A stretch of DNA of 6,649 nt from an uncultured cyanobacterium (GCA_937894105.1 CALCTI010000263.1:1-6649), one strand, 5' to 3'; shown: positions 1 to 6,228, numbered from the stretch's first letter. Made by a program: numbers and translations. Notes: a model not told the origin generated them from the letters alone.

Positions 1-253
1 CGGCTGAGCCCGCGTCCATATTCACCGCAGTGGCTAGGTCAGCACTGGCTTCGTGGGCAATATTTTCATCAGAGCTGCTTGCATCGGCGGCACTTGGGTC
101 AACGGTATACCTATCAACATCACCCCGATTAATATCGTCCCCGTCAACATCAGCGATCGCGTCTTCGGCTTTCGTTGGTGTGTCGTCTGCCGATGGAGTG
201 GGCTGAGATGCTGAGAAGAAACCGGTAGAAAATCGTTGTTGAAAATTGTCCAT
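1..253 (-). CDS. N-terminal part of an acidic protein of unknown function (runs off left edge)
   Basis: An ATG at 253-251 opens a frame that stays open for 84 codons to the window edge, so only the N-terminus is visible. It begins MDNFQQRFSTGFFSAS, then becomes strongly acidic and rich in Asp, Ala and Ser (for example DVDGDDINRGDVD), with no signal peptide, membrane segment or recognisable domain, so this part is probably disordered. The frame contains a HIP1 site (153-160) read as Ala-Ile-Ala, as is common in cyanobacterial genes. A competing frame from a GTG at 267 (77 codons, to 34) overlaps it. That frame's hydrophobic run is what an Asp-rich frame gives when read out of phase (GAT/GAC repeats becoming ATG/ATA/TTG), so I prefer the acidic frame. 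No strong Shine-Dalgarno is visible; GTGGG lies about 8 bases upstream. Function is not recognised. Confidence 0.6.
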   Translation of the reverse strand, partial: MDNFQQRFSTGFFSASQPTPSADDTPTKAEDAIADVDGDDINRGDVDRYTVDPSAADASSSDENIAHEASADLATAVNMDAGSA

Positions 254-357
254 AGTTTATTACCCACTGTGCCCTATGCCGCCAGCTAGCGCCAATATGT
301 TTCTCAATTTACCCCGCCGCTTTAGGGTGCTTTTTAGCTGCCCTTCGCCGCCGTTTT

Positions 358-378
358 ACTGGTGTAATTTTTACCAGT
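358..378. repeat. Small inverted repeat ACTGGT/ACCAGT
   Basis: Six-base perfect arms at 358-363 and 373-378 flank a 9-base AT-rich spacer. The repeat sits about 105 bases upstream of the minus-strand acidic gene. It could be an operator half-site pair or a weak hairpin. It does not match the NtcA consensus GTA-N8-TAC. Chance is possible at this arm length. Confidence 0.4.
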
Positions 379-595
379 GTAGTTACGAAGGTGTTCGTGG
401 GTAAGATTCGCAGTAATTTGCCAACCTTTCACGGTGACTGTGCCCATGCGGGAGGCGATCATCAACTACTATTTATCGTTACCTTTCGCCACCTATCACT
501 AACTATTTGGGGAGTCCTTACGTTGCGTGCTGCTTAGGTGCACGTGCCGCTCCTAGTTTATTGTTTAGGGCGAGCACCGTATCCTTCACCACACA

Positions 596-624
596 AGGCT
601 CTGAACACGAGGCTTTGAAGTTTA
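596..624 (+). repeat. AGGCTYTGAA direct repeat, with a related copy near 2415
   Basis: AGGCTCTGAA (596-605) and AGGCTTTGAA (610-619) are direct repeats with a 14-base period. The second copy lies inside GAGGCTTTGAAGTTTA (609-624), which matches 15 of 16 bases of a sequence at 2415-2430 in the same orientation. It may be a fragment of a dispersed repeat or a decayed mobile element; no terminal inverted repeats or target duplications are visible. Confidence 0.45.
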
Positions 625-739
625 GCTGCTAACACGCCCTGGGCGATTAATAGGCGGGATGGCGGATCTAGATGTTTCTACGCTATCGTTCCAAACTGCC
701 TTGTCAAGCCGTGTTCTGGATAACGGCGAAAAGAGTTAC

Positions 740-785
740 AAAAAGTTTACTCACCCCAAGCATGGGAGGGCATCTGAAACTTTTT
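740..785. repeat. Inverted repeat AAAAAGTTT/AAACTTTTT with inner hairpin
   Basis: Perfect 9-base arms at 740-748 and 777-785 enclose 28 bases, within which CCC (755-757) and GGG (764-766) can form a small inner stem. On the plus strand, a T-rich stretch with a run of six T follows at 793-798, and a further 7-base pair CTTTTTT/AAAAAAG lies at 792-798 and 821-827. The stem is A/T-rich, so it is not a classic intrinsic terminator. It may be an AT-rich structural element or a remnant of a small non-autonomous repeat in the promoter-side region of the plus-strand gene. Confidence 0.45.
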
Positions 786-924
786 AGACTACTTTTTTGA
801 GCGTCGGAAACTTGAACTGTAAAAAAGGGAGCTTTCAAAATTGGCATAAAGGATTGTCCATCTTTTCTGCTATTTGCCACCATTAAGTTGCCGTTGAAAA
901 GCTATTAATTGCATTAATAAAGCT

Positions 925-1731
925 ATGGTTTCAGAGAAAGAGCTTCAATCCCTTGGAGGATTTGGAATTATCCTAGCGTTGATTTCGCTAGCAATTTTTC
1001 TGGTTCTGAGATGGGTTGGCATCTCAGCGGGAAGTTTACTTGATTGGGTTATTGGATTAGCCAGTTTTTGGTGGCTATTAGTAATCGTAACGGTGCCATG
1101 GAATGTGCACTTTACAGCGAAGAGAGCGCTGGCAACGGCTCGCCAATCCCGTGAGCTTAATTTAGAAATCAAACCAGACCGATTAGTCTACGTTCAGAAA
1201 GTTAAAAAGCGGTCTTTGATTGTAGCGATCGCCCTGCATATTGGATCAGCGATCGCCCTTTATATACTTGCGCTTACCGGCATTAGCACCATTGGTTATG
1301 TCACCAGTGTGGCTGCTCTTTTACTAACAGGATTAAGACCCGCCATTGTCTTTTATAGTTACTTGGCAAGCCAGCTTCAAGCCATTGAAAAAGAGTTTAA
1401 ATACCCTCGCGATGATGTGCTGAAACTATTGGCAGAAGTTACTGAGTTGAAAGGAGTAATTGAGGGTCTAAAAGAACGGGCAAAAACGCTGGAGCATCAG
1501 TTGGATAGCGATCGCGATACATCCTTCGCGTCCCGACAAAATCGTCGGGTAGCAACTTTAACTAGCGATCTACAAAACCTAAGCGCTGACCATCGTTTAT
1601 TAGCATCCAAGCAACAGGCAGACTGTACAAAGTTGCAAGCAGAAGCGAAAGAGGCGATCGCTCAAATCACCGCCGATGGTCAGTTCCTAGAAAATGTGCG
1701 CGATATCATTAGATTTATCAAGTCTGCGTAA
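925..1731 (+). CDS. Conserved-hypothetical-type membrane protein with C-terminal coiled coil
   Basis: This 268-residue protein has about four predicted membrane helices in two pairs: residues 11-31 and 38-58, then 97-118 and 121-147. The loop between the pairs (59-96) is basic and polar (HFTAKRALATARQSREL). Residues about 160-258 form a charged, Leu/Glu/Lys/Gln-rich helical tail with heptad-like spacing, probably a cytoplasmic coiled coil. The segment FWWLLVIVTVPWNVHFTAK is reminiscent of membrane proteins annotated as conserved hypotheticals in cyanobacteria; that is from memory and no function is known to me. I chose the ATG at 925, which is followed by a short polar N-terminus before the first helix; the upstream AAAG is a poor ribosome site. 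Three HIP1 sites lie in the first 600 bases and one near the end. The Uma2 gene begins 12 bases after its stop, suggesting co-transcription. It could be a scaffold or sensor, but that is inference. Confidence 0.85.
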   Translation: MVSEKELQSLGGFGIILALISLAIFLVLRWVGISAGSLLDWVIGLASFWWLLVIVTVPWNVHFTAKRALATARQSRELNLEIKPDRLVYVQKVKKRSLIVAIALHIGSAIALYILALTGISTIGYVTSVAALLLTGLRPAIVFYSYLASQLQAIEKEFKYPRDDVLKLLAEVTELKGVIEGLKERAKTLEHQLDSDRDTSFASRQNRRVATLTSDLQNLSADHRLLASKQQADCTKLQAEAKEAIAQITADGQFLENVRDIIRFIKSA

Positions 1732-1733
1732 GT

Positions 1734-1741
1734 GGAAAAGG
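1734..1741 (+). promoter_or_regulatory. Purine-rich ribosome site deciding the Uma2 start
   Basis: GGAAAAGG lies directly ahead of ATG 1744, while nothing similar precedes the GTG at 1732, which abuts the stop codon of the membrane-protein gene. The spacing to the ATG is short, so coupling to translation of the upstream gene may help initiation. Confidence 0.4.
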
Positions 1742-1743
1742 CT

Positions 1744-2299
1744 ATGACAGTTGTGATCGCCAAATGGTCCGTCGAAGAATATATGCGACTGGTGGAAACT
1801 GGCTTGCTGGATGAAAAGCCTGTGGAGCTATTGGCGGGAGATTTGATTGAGATGGCACCAGAAGGATCGCTGCACAGTGAATGCATCGGTAGCAGTGCAG
1901 AAGCTCTGCGAAAAGTTGTGCCCGCCGATTTAAAGGTTAGAGAAGCTCATCCCATGGCTCTGCTAGATTCCGTATCAGAGCCAGATGTAGCCGTCATTGT
2001 TCGTGGTAAATATCGCGATCGCCTAGCCAAACGCCTCAGAAACCAAACTGGTCATTGAGGTGGCAATGTCGAGCCTGGATAAGGACTTGAAGGTAAAGCG
2101 ATCACTCTATGCCAAGGCTGGAATTCCAGACTATTGGATTGTGGATGTTTCAGGGAATGAAGAAAATCATCGAGTGATTGTGTTGACGGAACCGAAGGAT
2201 GGGGATTACACCCAGGAGGAGGTTTTGAAAGAGGGGGTGATGCGATCGCGAGTGTTGCCTATGGTGGAAATTCCGGTGAATATTTTGTTGGGAAATTAG
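1744..2299 (+). pseudogene. Uma2 (DUF820) family PD-(D/E)XK nuclease gene with a one-base frameshift
   Basis: Two frames together encode one Uma2 protein. Frame one (ATG 1744 to TGA 2056-2058) gives MTVVIAKWSVEEYMRL through VSEPDVAVIVRGKYRDRL; the second frame continues PNASETKLVIEVAMSSLDKD to TAG 2297-2299. Dropping one base, most simply the A at 2025 (CCTAG to CCTG), joins them as RDRLPNASET and yields 184 residues, a normal length for the family. Expected core residues are present across the break: Asp81 (PDVAV), Glu105 (VIEVA), the DxxxK element Asp114/Lys118, and the GIPDYWIVDV strand. Uma2 proteins have the PD-(D/E)XK nuclease fold; most are uncharacterised. ATG 1744 is preferred over GTG 1732 because it is preceded by GGAAAAGG (1734-1741) and starts where relatives do. 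Without correction the first product (105 residues) ends before the catalytic Glu, and a restart at GTG 2060 would lack the Asp. A sequencing error would restore an intact gene. Confidence 0.85.
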
Positions 2300-2306
2300 A
2301 TCAGTT

Positions 2307-2336
2307 TTAATTGGTCTAGGGCATGTCATCAATTAA
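2307..2336. repeat. Inverted repeat TTAATTG/CAATTAA after the Uma2 gene
   Basis: Seven-base perfect arms at 2307-2313 and 2330-2336 with a 16-base spacer begin 8 bases after the Uma2 stop. The position suits transcription end or mRNA 3' protection, but the stem is nearly all A/T and no T run follows, so a true terminator is doubtful. Confidence 0.35.
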
Positions 2337-2380
2337 TCGCCAGAAGCCTTACACAGTGGGGAGTACACGCCCTTTCAAAA

Positions 2381-2412
2381 CAAAAAAGACTAGGAGCTGA
2401 AACCGTTACAGC
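2381..2412 (-). terminator. Candidate intrinsic terminator of the P-loop ATPase gene
   Basis: Downstream of the minus-strand stop at 2428 the transcript can fold GCTG/CAGC arms, with two further A-T pairs beyond a mismatch (2412-2396). About 8 bases later comes a run of six T followed by GTTTT (2387-2382 and on). The stem is short and the T run is displaced, so this is a moderate candidate only. It sits in the gap between convergent genes, where a terminator is expected; cyanobacteria lack Rho. Confidence 0.35.
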
Positions 2413-2414
2413 GA

Positions 2415-2430
2415 GAGGCTTTGAGGTTTA
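2415..2430 (+). repeat. Second copy of GAGGCTTTGARGTTTA
   Basis: GAGGCTTTGAGGTTTA differs at one base from 609-624. Its last three bases are the complement of the ATPase stop codon (TAA on the minus strand), so the repeat abuts and slightly overlaps that gene's 3' end. Confidence 0.45.
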
Positions 2431-2946
2431 AATGATGACAGCCCCTAGTTCATTGGGATGTTCCAGCATAATTTTCTGACCGATGAATTGATCGAATAGT
2501 TGTTGATGTTGATGTTGAGAACATTCGTCCCTGCGGATGGGATAAGACTGAATCCAGTCCAACAGCATTTGTAAGTTTTTGTTTTGGGCAGCTGGGGATG
2601 AGTATTTATGGGGTTCCCAAGGGCGGTATTGGGCGTGTTTTATACAGATATCGACGGGATAGTTTAGCCAGATGAGGTGGGTGGCTTTCGGGGCGATCGC
2701 TCCTAATAAATCGGTATAGCACCCCTCCATGACCCAGCTTGAATGTTGCCCAGCAAACGCTTCTATTTCCACCAAACTATCGGCAACCAGACGACGCTGG
2801 GGCGGTTCAATAGGAAGCCAGGCTAACTCATCAAGATCGAGGTGAGAAAGAGAATAGCTCTCAGCCAGTTTCCTGGCAAGGGTTGTTTTCCCTGTCCCTG
2901 AATTCCCCGTGATTAATATTTTGAATCCCGACATAGTTCCCGACAT
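2428..2946 (-). CDS. P-loop NTPase related to adenylate-kinase-like / topology-modulation proteins
   Basis: From ATG 2946 this is 172 residues. A Walker A loop, GNSGTGKTT (residues 14-22), follows a short beta strand FKILIT. The pattern then matches small kinase-like P-loop proteins often annotated as AAA-family ATPase or topology modulation protein: HLDLDELAWLP (about 35-45), EPPQRR (47-52), SSWVMEGCYTDLL (69-81, the second Asp/Glu-bearing strand), LIWLNYP (91-97) and RPWEPHKY (108-115), a probable lid region. The substrate is unknown; phosphotransfer to a small molecule is plausible from the fold. The start is ambiguous. A tandem 12-base duplication makes two ATGs (2946 and 2934), both giving MSG; 2934 places the P-loop closest to the N-terminus as in relatives, and a GTG at 2979 would add 11 residues unlike the family. 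A His/Gln run (QHQHQQ) near residues 144-149 is a local repeat. It follows the RND permease gene on the same strand. Confidence 0.85.
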   Translation of the reverse strand: MSGTMSGFKILITGNSGTGKTTLARKLAESYSLSHLDLDELAWLPIEPPQRRLVADSLVEIEAFAGQHSSWVMEGCYTDLLGAIAPKATHLIWLNYPVDICIKHAQYRPWEPHKYSSPAAQNKNLQMLLDWIQSYPIRRDECSQHQHQQLFDQFIGQKIMLEHPNELGAVII

Positions 2947-2949
2947 AGT
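2926..2949 (-). repeat. 12-base tandem duplication covering the ATPase start codon
   Basis: On the plus strand TCCCGACATAGT occurs twice back to back (2926-2937 and 2938-2949). On the coding strand each copy contains ATGTCGGGA, so the start codon and the next two codons are duplicated in frame (MSGT-MSGF). Confidence 0.9.
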
Positions 2950-2996
2950 TATGGGGGTGTCTTCGACTAGCGACAACACTACTTGTTATTACACTT

Positions 2997-3009
2997 CCTG
3001 AAGTTCAGG
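2997..3009. promoter_or_regulatory. 13-base perfect dyad between permease and ATPase genes
   Basis: CCTGAA-G-TTCAGG is a perfect palindrome around one central base, in the short gap after the permease stop (3016-3014) and ahead of the ATPase starts. The one-base centre suits a dimeric repressor site better than an RNA hairpin, which would retain only four base pairs. Whether it functions is inference. Confidence 0.35.
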
Positions 3010-3013
3010 TTGG

Positions 3014-6000
3014 TTAAGCTGTGGCTGCTTGAAGCTGAACTTTGCGTTGTTTACGGGATTGGTGGCGGGTCCAGATTAGGTGGGCGGAGGGGATGAAGTA
3101 AAGGGCGAGAATGGTTGCGCCGCCTAGTCCCCCCGCGATCGCGATCGCCAACGGTGGCCAGAATCCGGTGTCGTCCAAAAGCAAAGGAACGAAGCCGGCG
3201 ATTGTTGTAAAGGTTGTAGCGAGGACGTGGCGGGTGGAGTGGACCACCACTTCGCGGGTGGCGCGCCAATCACCGTTTCGGGCGTCGGGGCTTTCCCGTA
3301 GGGCGGCCAGGACCACAATGGAATCGTTGATGGCGAGACCCACTAACCCTAGGGTGCCGAGGATGGCGGTAAAGCCAAAGAGGGAATTGAAGACCCACAG
3401 GGCTAGGGCAGCGAGCCCGATCGCACACACTGCCACCACACCAATTAGCGCCGCTAGGATAAAGGAGTTGAACGATAGCACCAGGATGGCCACCATAAGG
3501 ATCATCAGAACGCCGACGATGGACAGCAAGTTGGCGATCGCGGTGCCTCGGGCATCTGCTTCGCCGCCGTAGTCCATGCGATAGCCAGGGGGCAGTTCAA
3601 AGCCAATGTCTTCCAGATGCTGCTTAAAATCCGTGAGGGCAGTGTCGGGCAGGGCTCCGGCTACTAAAAATCCTTGGACATTGTTAAAACGCTGACCGTC
3701 TTTGCGTGAAATGGTAGTGAAATCGGGCACCAGGCGACGTTGGGCGATCGCATCAAGGGGTAGCCGCTGACCGTTGGGGGCAATAATATCCAGGCTGTCC
3801 ACCTGACTAATATCCTGGCGGGTGGAGTCGCGCAGTTTCACCCGCACGGGAATATCTTCGGTGCCTTCCAAAATTGAGCCGCCTACGACGCCATCCAAAT
3901 TAGTGGCCAGCTGCTGAGCGATCGCGCCATTATCAAGCCCTACCCGTTTTGCCTGCACTTCGTCGATGGTTAGGGCAAACTTTGGGCGGGCTTCGGTAAG
4001 GTCGGCGCGGGTGTGAATCACCGATGGAACGGTGGCTAGCTCCATTCGTACGCGATCGCCCAGCTCCCGAAGCTGCACCACGTCAGGACCATAAAGCTGC
4101 ACTTCAATGGGAGCGTCAATGGGCGGACCTTGCTCCAGTTGACGCACTAAAATTTGGGCGGCGGGGAAGTCTTGATCAAGATCCGTTTGCAGGGATTTTA
4201 CCAGGTCTCGTAAGCCAGCGGTGGACTGGGTCTGCACCAGCGCCTGACCGTAATTGGGGGCGTTATCGCGCGTTTCAATCACGTTGTAATAAAACGGCGG
4301 GGCACTCTTGCCGAAGAACCAATCAACCTCGGTAATGTCCGGTTTGCTGAGGAGGCGATCGCGAATAGCCACCGCCTGACTTTGGGTTTCTTGAATACCG
4401 GTGGAATCAGGGAACTCAATTTCCACCTGAAACTGATTGCGGTTGGTGGGGGGAAAAAACTGCTGCTCAAGGCTACCAAATTGGGCAAATCCTAACACCG
4501 GCAAAATCAGCGCGAGCCCTACCCCTAACCACGGTCGTCGCAGGACGCTGCCCACGGTGGCACTATAGCTTTGCTTTAGGCGGGGATGCCCCACGCCCGA
4601 CTGGAAAGCAGACCACAAATTAGGCAGGGGATTCCAGCGAGATAGCAACCCTCCCATGGCCACAATAATGGTGAGGGAAATGGCTAAAGAACTGGTCAAC
4701 GCCATAATTACCGTGACGCCGATGGTGCCAATAAATTCGCCGGTGCCACCGGGGGCAACGGCAATGGGGATAAACGCTAAAACGGTGGTCAAGGTGGACG
4801 CCAGCAGGGGCACCAATAAATGGCTGGCGGTCTGGACCACGGCTGTTTCGGGGGAGATGTTTTCCTTGAGGCGATCGCGCACCTCATCCACCACCACAAT
4901 GGCGTTATCAATGAGCAACCCCAGGGCAATAATCAAGCCGGTGACGGACATTTGGTGCAGGGGCACCCCAAACGCTTTCATTTCTCCAAATACCATCAGG
5001 CAACTTAGGGGCAGCGCCATACCGACGATCAGCGCTGATTTCCACCCCAGCATTAGCAAGGAAATTACAAGCACCAGCCCGGAGCTAATGAGCAAATTAC
5101 TGATTACGCCGTTGAGGCGCTCTTTCACATAAATACTTTGGTCAAGGAGGACCACCGGTTCAATGCCGTCCGGTAGGTTCTGGCGTAGCTCATCCAAAAC
5201 TGGCTCAAGCTGGTTTGCCCACAGGTCCACCCGTTCTGTGAGTTCCACTTTCGCCGACACTACCACCGCAGGATTTCCCCGCACCGTTGCCAATTCCGTG
5301 GGCGGGTCGATAATGCCTTTTTCTACAGTAGCCACATCGCTCAGGGTAGCCGTTTGCCCTGATTCGCCGAGCAGGATGGGTAGCGATCGCACCCGTTCTA
5401 GGGATTCCAAGGCGCTGTCGATTTCTAGCAGCACCTGGCGATCGCTCTGTCGAAATTCCCCAGCGGACACCTTAGCGTCACTATTGCGAATTTGCTGGGC
5501 CAGGCTGGCGGGGGTTAATCCCAGTTTTGCCAAGTCAGTGCCCCTGACCTCAACGCGAATTTCTTCCTGGGGAGCGCCGAAGGTTTCCACCTGGTCCGTG
5601 CCAGGGAGCGATCGCAGTTCACCTTCCAATCCTTCCGCCAGACGGCTAAGAATCGTGTAGTTGGGGGGAGAATCGAGGGTCCAGGTGAGGGCGATTAAGG
5701 CAGCGTTGGCGGTGACGGAAATATCGTCAAATTCAGGCTGGCTGGCTTCGGGAGGCAGTTCGGGGATAACATCTTCCAGGGCGCTGCGCACTTCGGACCA
5801 TACCGGATCCGCGTCGGTGATGGTTTCCTTAAGCTCCACAAAAACCGTCGACAATCCCTGGGAAGAGTTAGAGACCACCTCGGCGATCGCCTCAATATCA
5901 TCCAGCTCCTCCTCAATTTTTTCCGTAACCAGGGACTCAACCCGTTCGGCGCTGGCACCAGGGAGGAACGTTTTGACCAAACTATTGCGATTAACAATTT

Positions 6001-6112
6001 GGGGATCCTCCATGCGAGGCAGCGTAAAAAATGACGAGAGCCCCCAGACGAAAATCAGAGTTAGGGAAAGGATAAGTAACTGACGATTGCGATAAAACCA
6101 GCGAGCGAACAT
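3014..6112 (-). CDS. RND-family efflux permease (inner-membrane pump, AcrB-like)
   Basis: A complete 1032-residue RND permease, about the usual length. It would use the proton gradient to drive substrates from the periplasm or inner membrane through an adaptor and a TolC-type channel. TM1 is at about 11-29, followed by the typical PGASAERVESLVTEKIEEEL (51-70) and the first porter region (to about 330). TM2-TM6 lie at about 336-490, TM7 at about 527-547, the second porter region at about 550-855, TM8-TM12 at about 858-1012, and a basic tail at 1013-1032. The proton-relay positions differ from AcrB: TM4 reads LGLLIDNAIVVVDE (Asp402, Asn403 where AcrB has Asp407-Asp408), and TM10 reads GLAINDSIVVL (Asn929, Asp930 where AcrB has Lys940-Asn941). 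ATG 6112 fits the family start; GGGG lies about 10 bases upstream. The adaptor gene ends 116 bases upstream on the same strand. The sequence fits the multidrug/HAE-like group rather than metal pumps, which carry the DFG...VDG TM4 motif. The substrate cannot be inferred. Confidence 0.95.
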   Translation of the reverse strand: MFARWFYRNRQLLILSLTLIFVWGLSSFFTLPRMEDPQIVNRNSLVKTFLPGASAERVESLVTEKIEEELDDIEAIAEVVSNSSQGLSTVFVELKETITDADPVWSEVRSALEDVIPELPPEASQPEFDDISVTANAALIALTWTLDSPPNYTILSRLAEGLEGELRSLPGTDQVETFGAPQEEIRVEVRGTDLAKLGLTPASLAQQIRNSDAKVSAGEFRQSDRQVLLEIDSALESLERVRSLPILLGESGQTATLSDVATVEKGIIDPPTELATVRGNPAVVVSAKVELTERVDLWANQLEPVLDELRQNLPDGIEPVVLLDQSIYVKERLNGVISNLLISSGLVLVISLLMLGWKSALIVGMALPLSCLMVFGEMKAFGVPLHQMSVTGLIIALGLLIDNAIVVVDEVRDRLKENISPETAVVQTASHLLVPLLASTLTTVLAFIPIAVAPGGTGEFIGTIGVTVIMALTSSLAISLTIIVAMGGLLSRWNPLPNLWSAFQSGVGHPRLKQSYSATVGSVLRRPWLGVGLALILPVLGFAQFGSLEQQFFPPTNRNQFQVEIEFPDSTGIQETQSQAVAIRDRLLSKPDITEVDWFFGKSAPPFYYNVIETRDNAPNYGQALVQTQSTAGLRDLVKSLQTDLDQDFPAAQILVRQLEQGPPIDAPIEVQLYGPDVVQLRELGDRVRMELATVPSVIHTRADLTEARPKFALTIDEVQAKRVGLDNGAIAQQLATNLDGVVGGSILEGTEDIPVRVKLRDSTRQDISQVDSLDIIAPNGQRLPLDAIAQRRLVPDFTTISRKDGQRFNNVQGFLVAGALPDTALTDFKQHLEDIGFELPPGYRMDYGGEADARGTAIANLLSIVGVLMILMVAILVLSFNSFILAALIGVVAVCAIGLAALALWVFNSLFGFTAILGTLGLVGLAINDSIVVLAALRESPDARNGDWRATREVVVHSTRHVLATTFTTIAGFVPLLLDDTGFWPPLAIAIAGGLGGATILALYFIPSAHLIWTRHQSRKQRKVQLQAATA

Positions 6113-6175
6113 GGTCTATGCCCCGTGGTGAAAATTGCAGTAGTAAAAGCTTAAAAAAGAACATAAAACGGGATT

Positions 6176-6198
6176 CCTAAGGGTCTCTGCCCCTTAGG
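6176..6198 (-). terminator. Stem-loop between adaptor and permease genes (attenuator or partial terminator)
   Basis: CCTAAGGG (6176-6183) and CCCTTAGG (6191-6198) are perfect 8-base arms around a 7-base loop, 30 bases after the adaptor stop and 63 bases ahead of the permease start. On the transcribed (minus) strand the stem is followed by AATCCCGTTTTATG, with a run of six T only about 20 bases on, so it is not a canonical terminator. It could lower permease transcription relative to adaptor, mark an mRNA processing site, or stabilise the adaptor message. Confidence 0.5.
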
Positions 6199-6228
6199 CG
6201 GAGTCAGAGTAAGAAAACCAGCGAAAAG

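Larger units (their letters stand above)
254..924. other. 671-base gene-free region between divergent genes
   Basis: The genes on either side diverge, so this stretch should carry both promoters, but I cannot place a -35/-10 pair with confidence on either strand. It has no HIP1 site, is more AT-rich than the RND region, and codes for nothing I recognise; two overlapping 42-codon frames (659-787 and 672-800) look like chance. Visible structure: ACTGGT/ACCAGT arms (358-378), the palindrome GCACGTGC (540-547), a doubled AGGCTYTGAA motif (596-605 and 610-619), and a long inverted repeat at 740-785. TTGCCG (888-893), 17 to 18 bases from CATTAA (912-917), could act as a promoter but would put the transcript start at about the ATG at 925; this is weak. 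Confidence 0.7.

Noticed and set aside
34..267. 77-codon minus-strand frame with a hydrophobic segment
   Set aside because: It overlaps the acidic frame 1-253 and its hydrophobic run is the out-of-phase reading of GAT/GAC-rich codons. The acidic frame has an ATG and stays open to the edge. The call is not certain.
358..378. NtcA-type operator
   Set aside because: GTAATTTTTAC has five bases between GTA and TAC instead of eight, so it does not fit the NtcA consensus.
659..800. Two 42-codon plus-strand frames (ATG 659 and ATG 672)
   Set aside because: Short, overlapping, unlike any family I know, and lying across an inverted repeat. The GGCGGA before 672 is suggestive but not enough.
254..924. 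tRNA or CRISPR array in the gene-free stretch
   Set aside because: No cloverleaf pattern and no regularly spaced repeats of CRISPR length; the AGGCTYTGAA pair has only two adjacent units.
2060..2299. Separate 79-residue gene starting at GTG 2060
   Set aside because: It is the C-terminal half of the frameshifted Uma2 gene; family similarity continues upstream of the GTG in the same frame to 2027.
2501..2520. Tandem TTGATG-like repeat
   Set aside because: Only a few units, explained by the His/Gln run QHQHQQ in the ATPase; not a separate element.
3051..3572. Plus- and minus-strand frames inside the permease 3' end (e.g. 153 codons at 3111-3572)
   Set aside because: Shadows of the RND permease in GC-richer DNA: low-complexity Arg/Pro/Ala/Ser-rich products with no domain.
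5163..6083. Two long plus-strand frames antisense to the permease (165 and 140 codons)
   Set aside because: Ser/Arg-rich complements of the porter-domain codons. The permease frame accounts for the coding signal.
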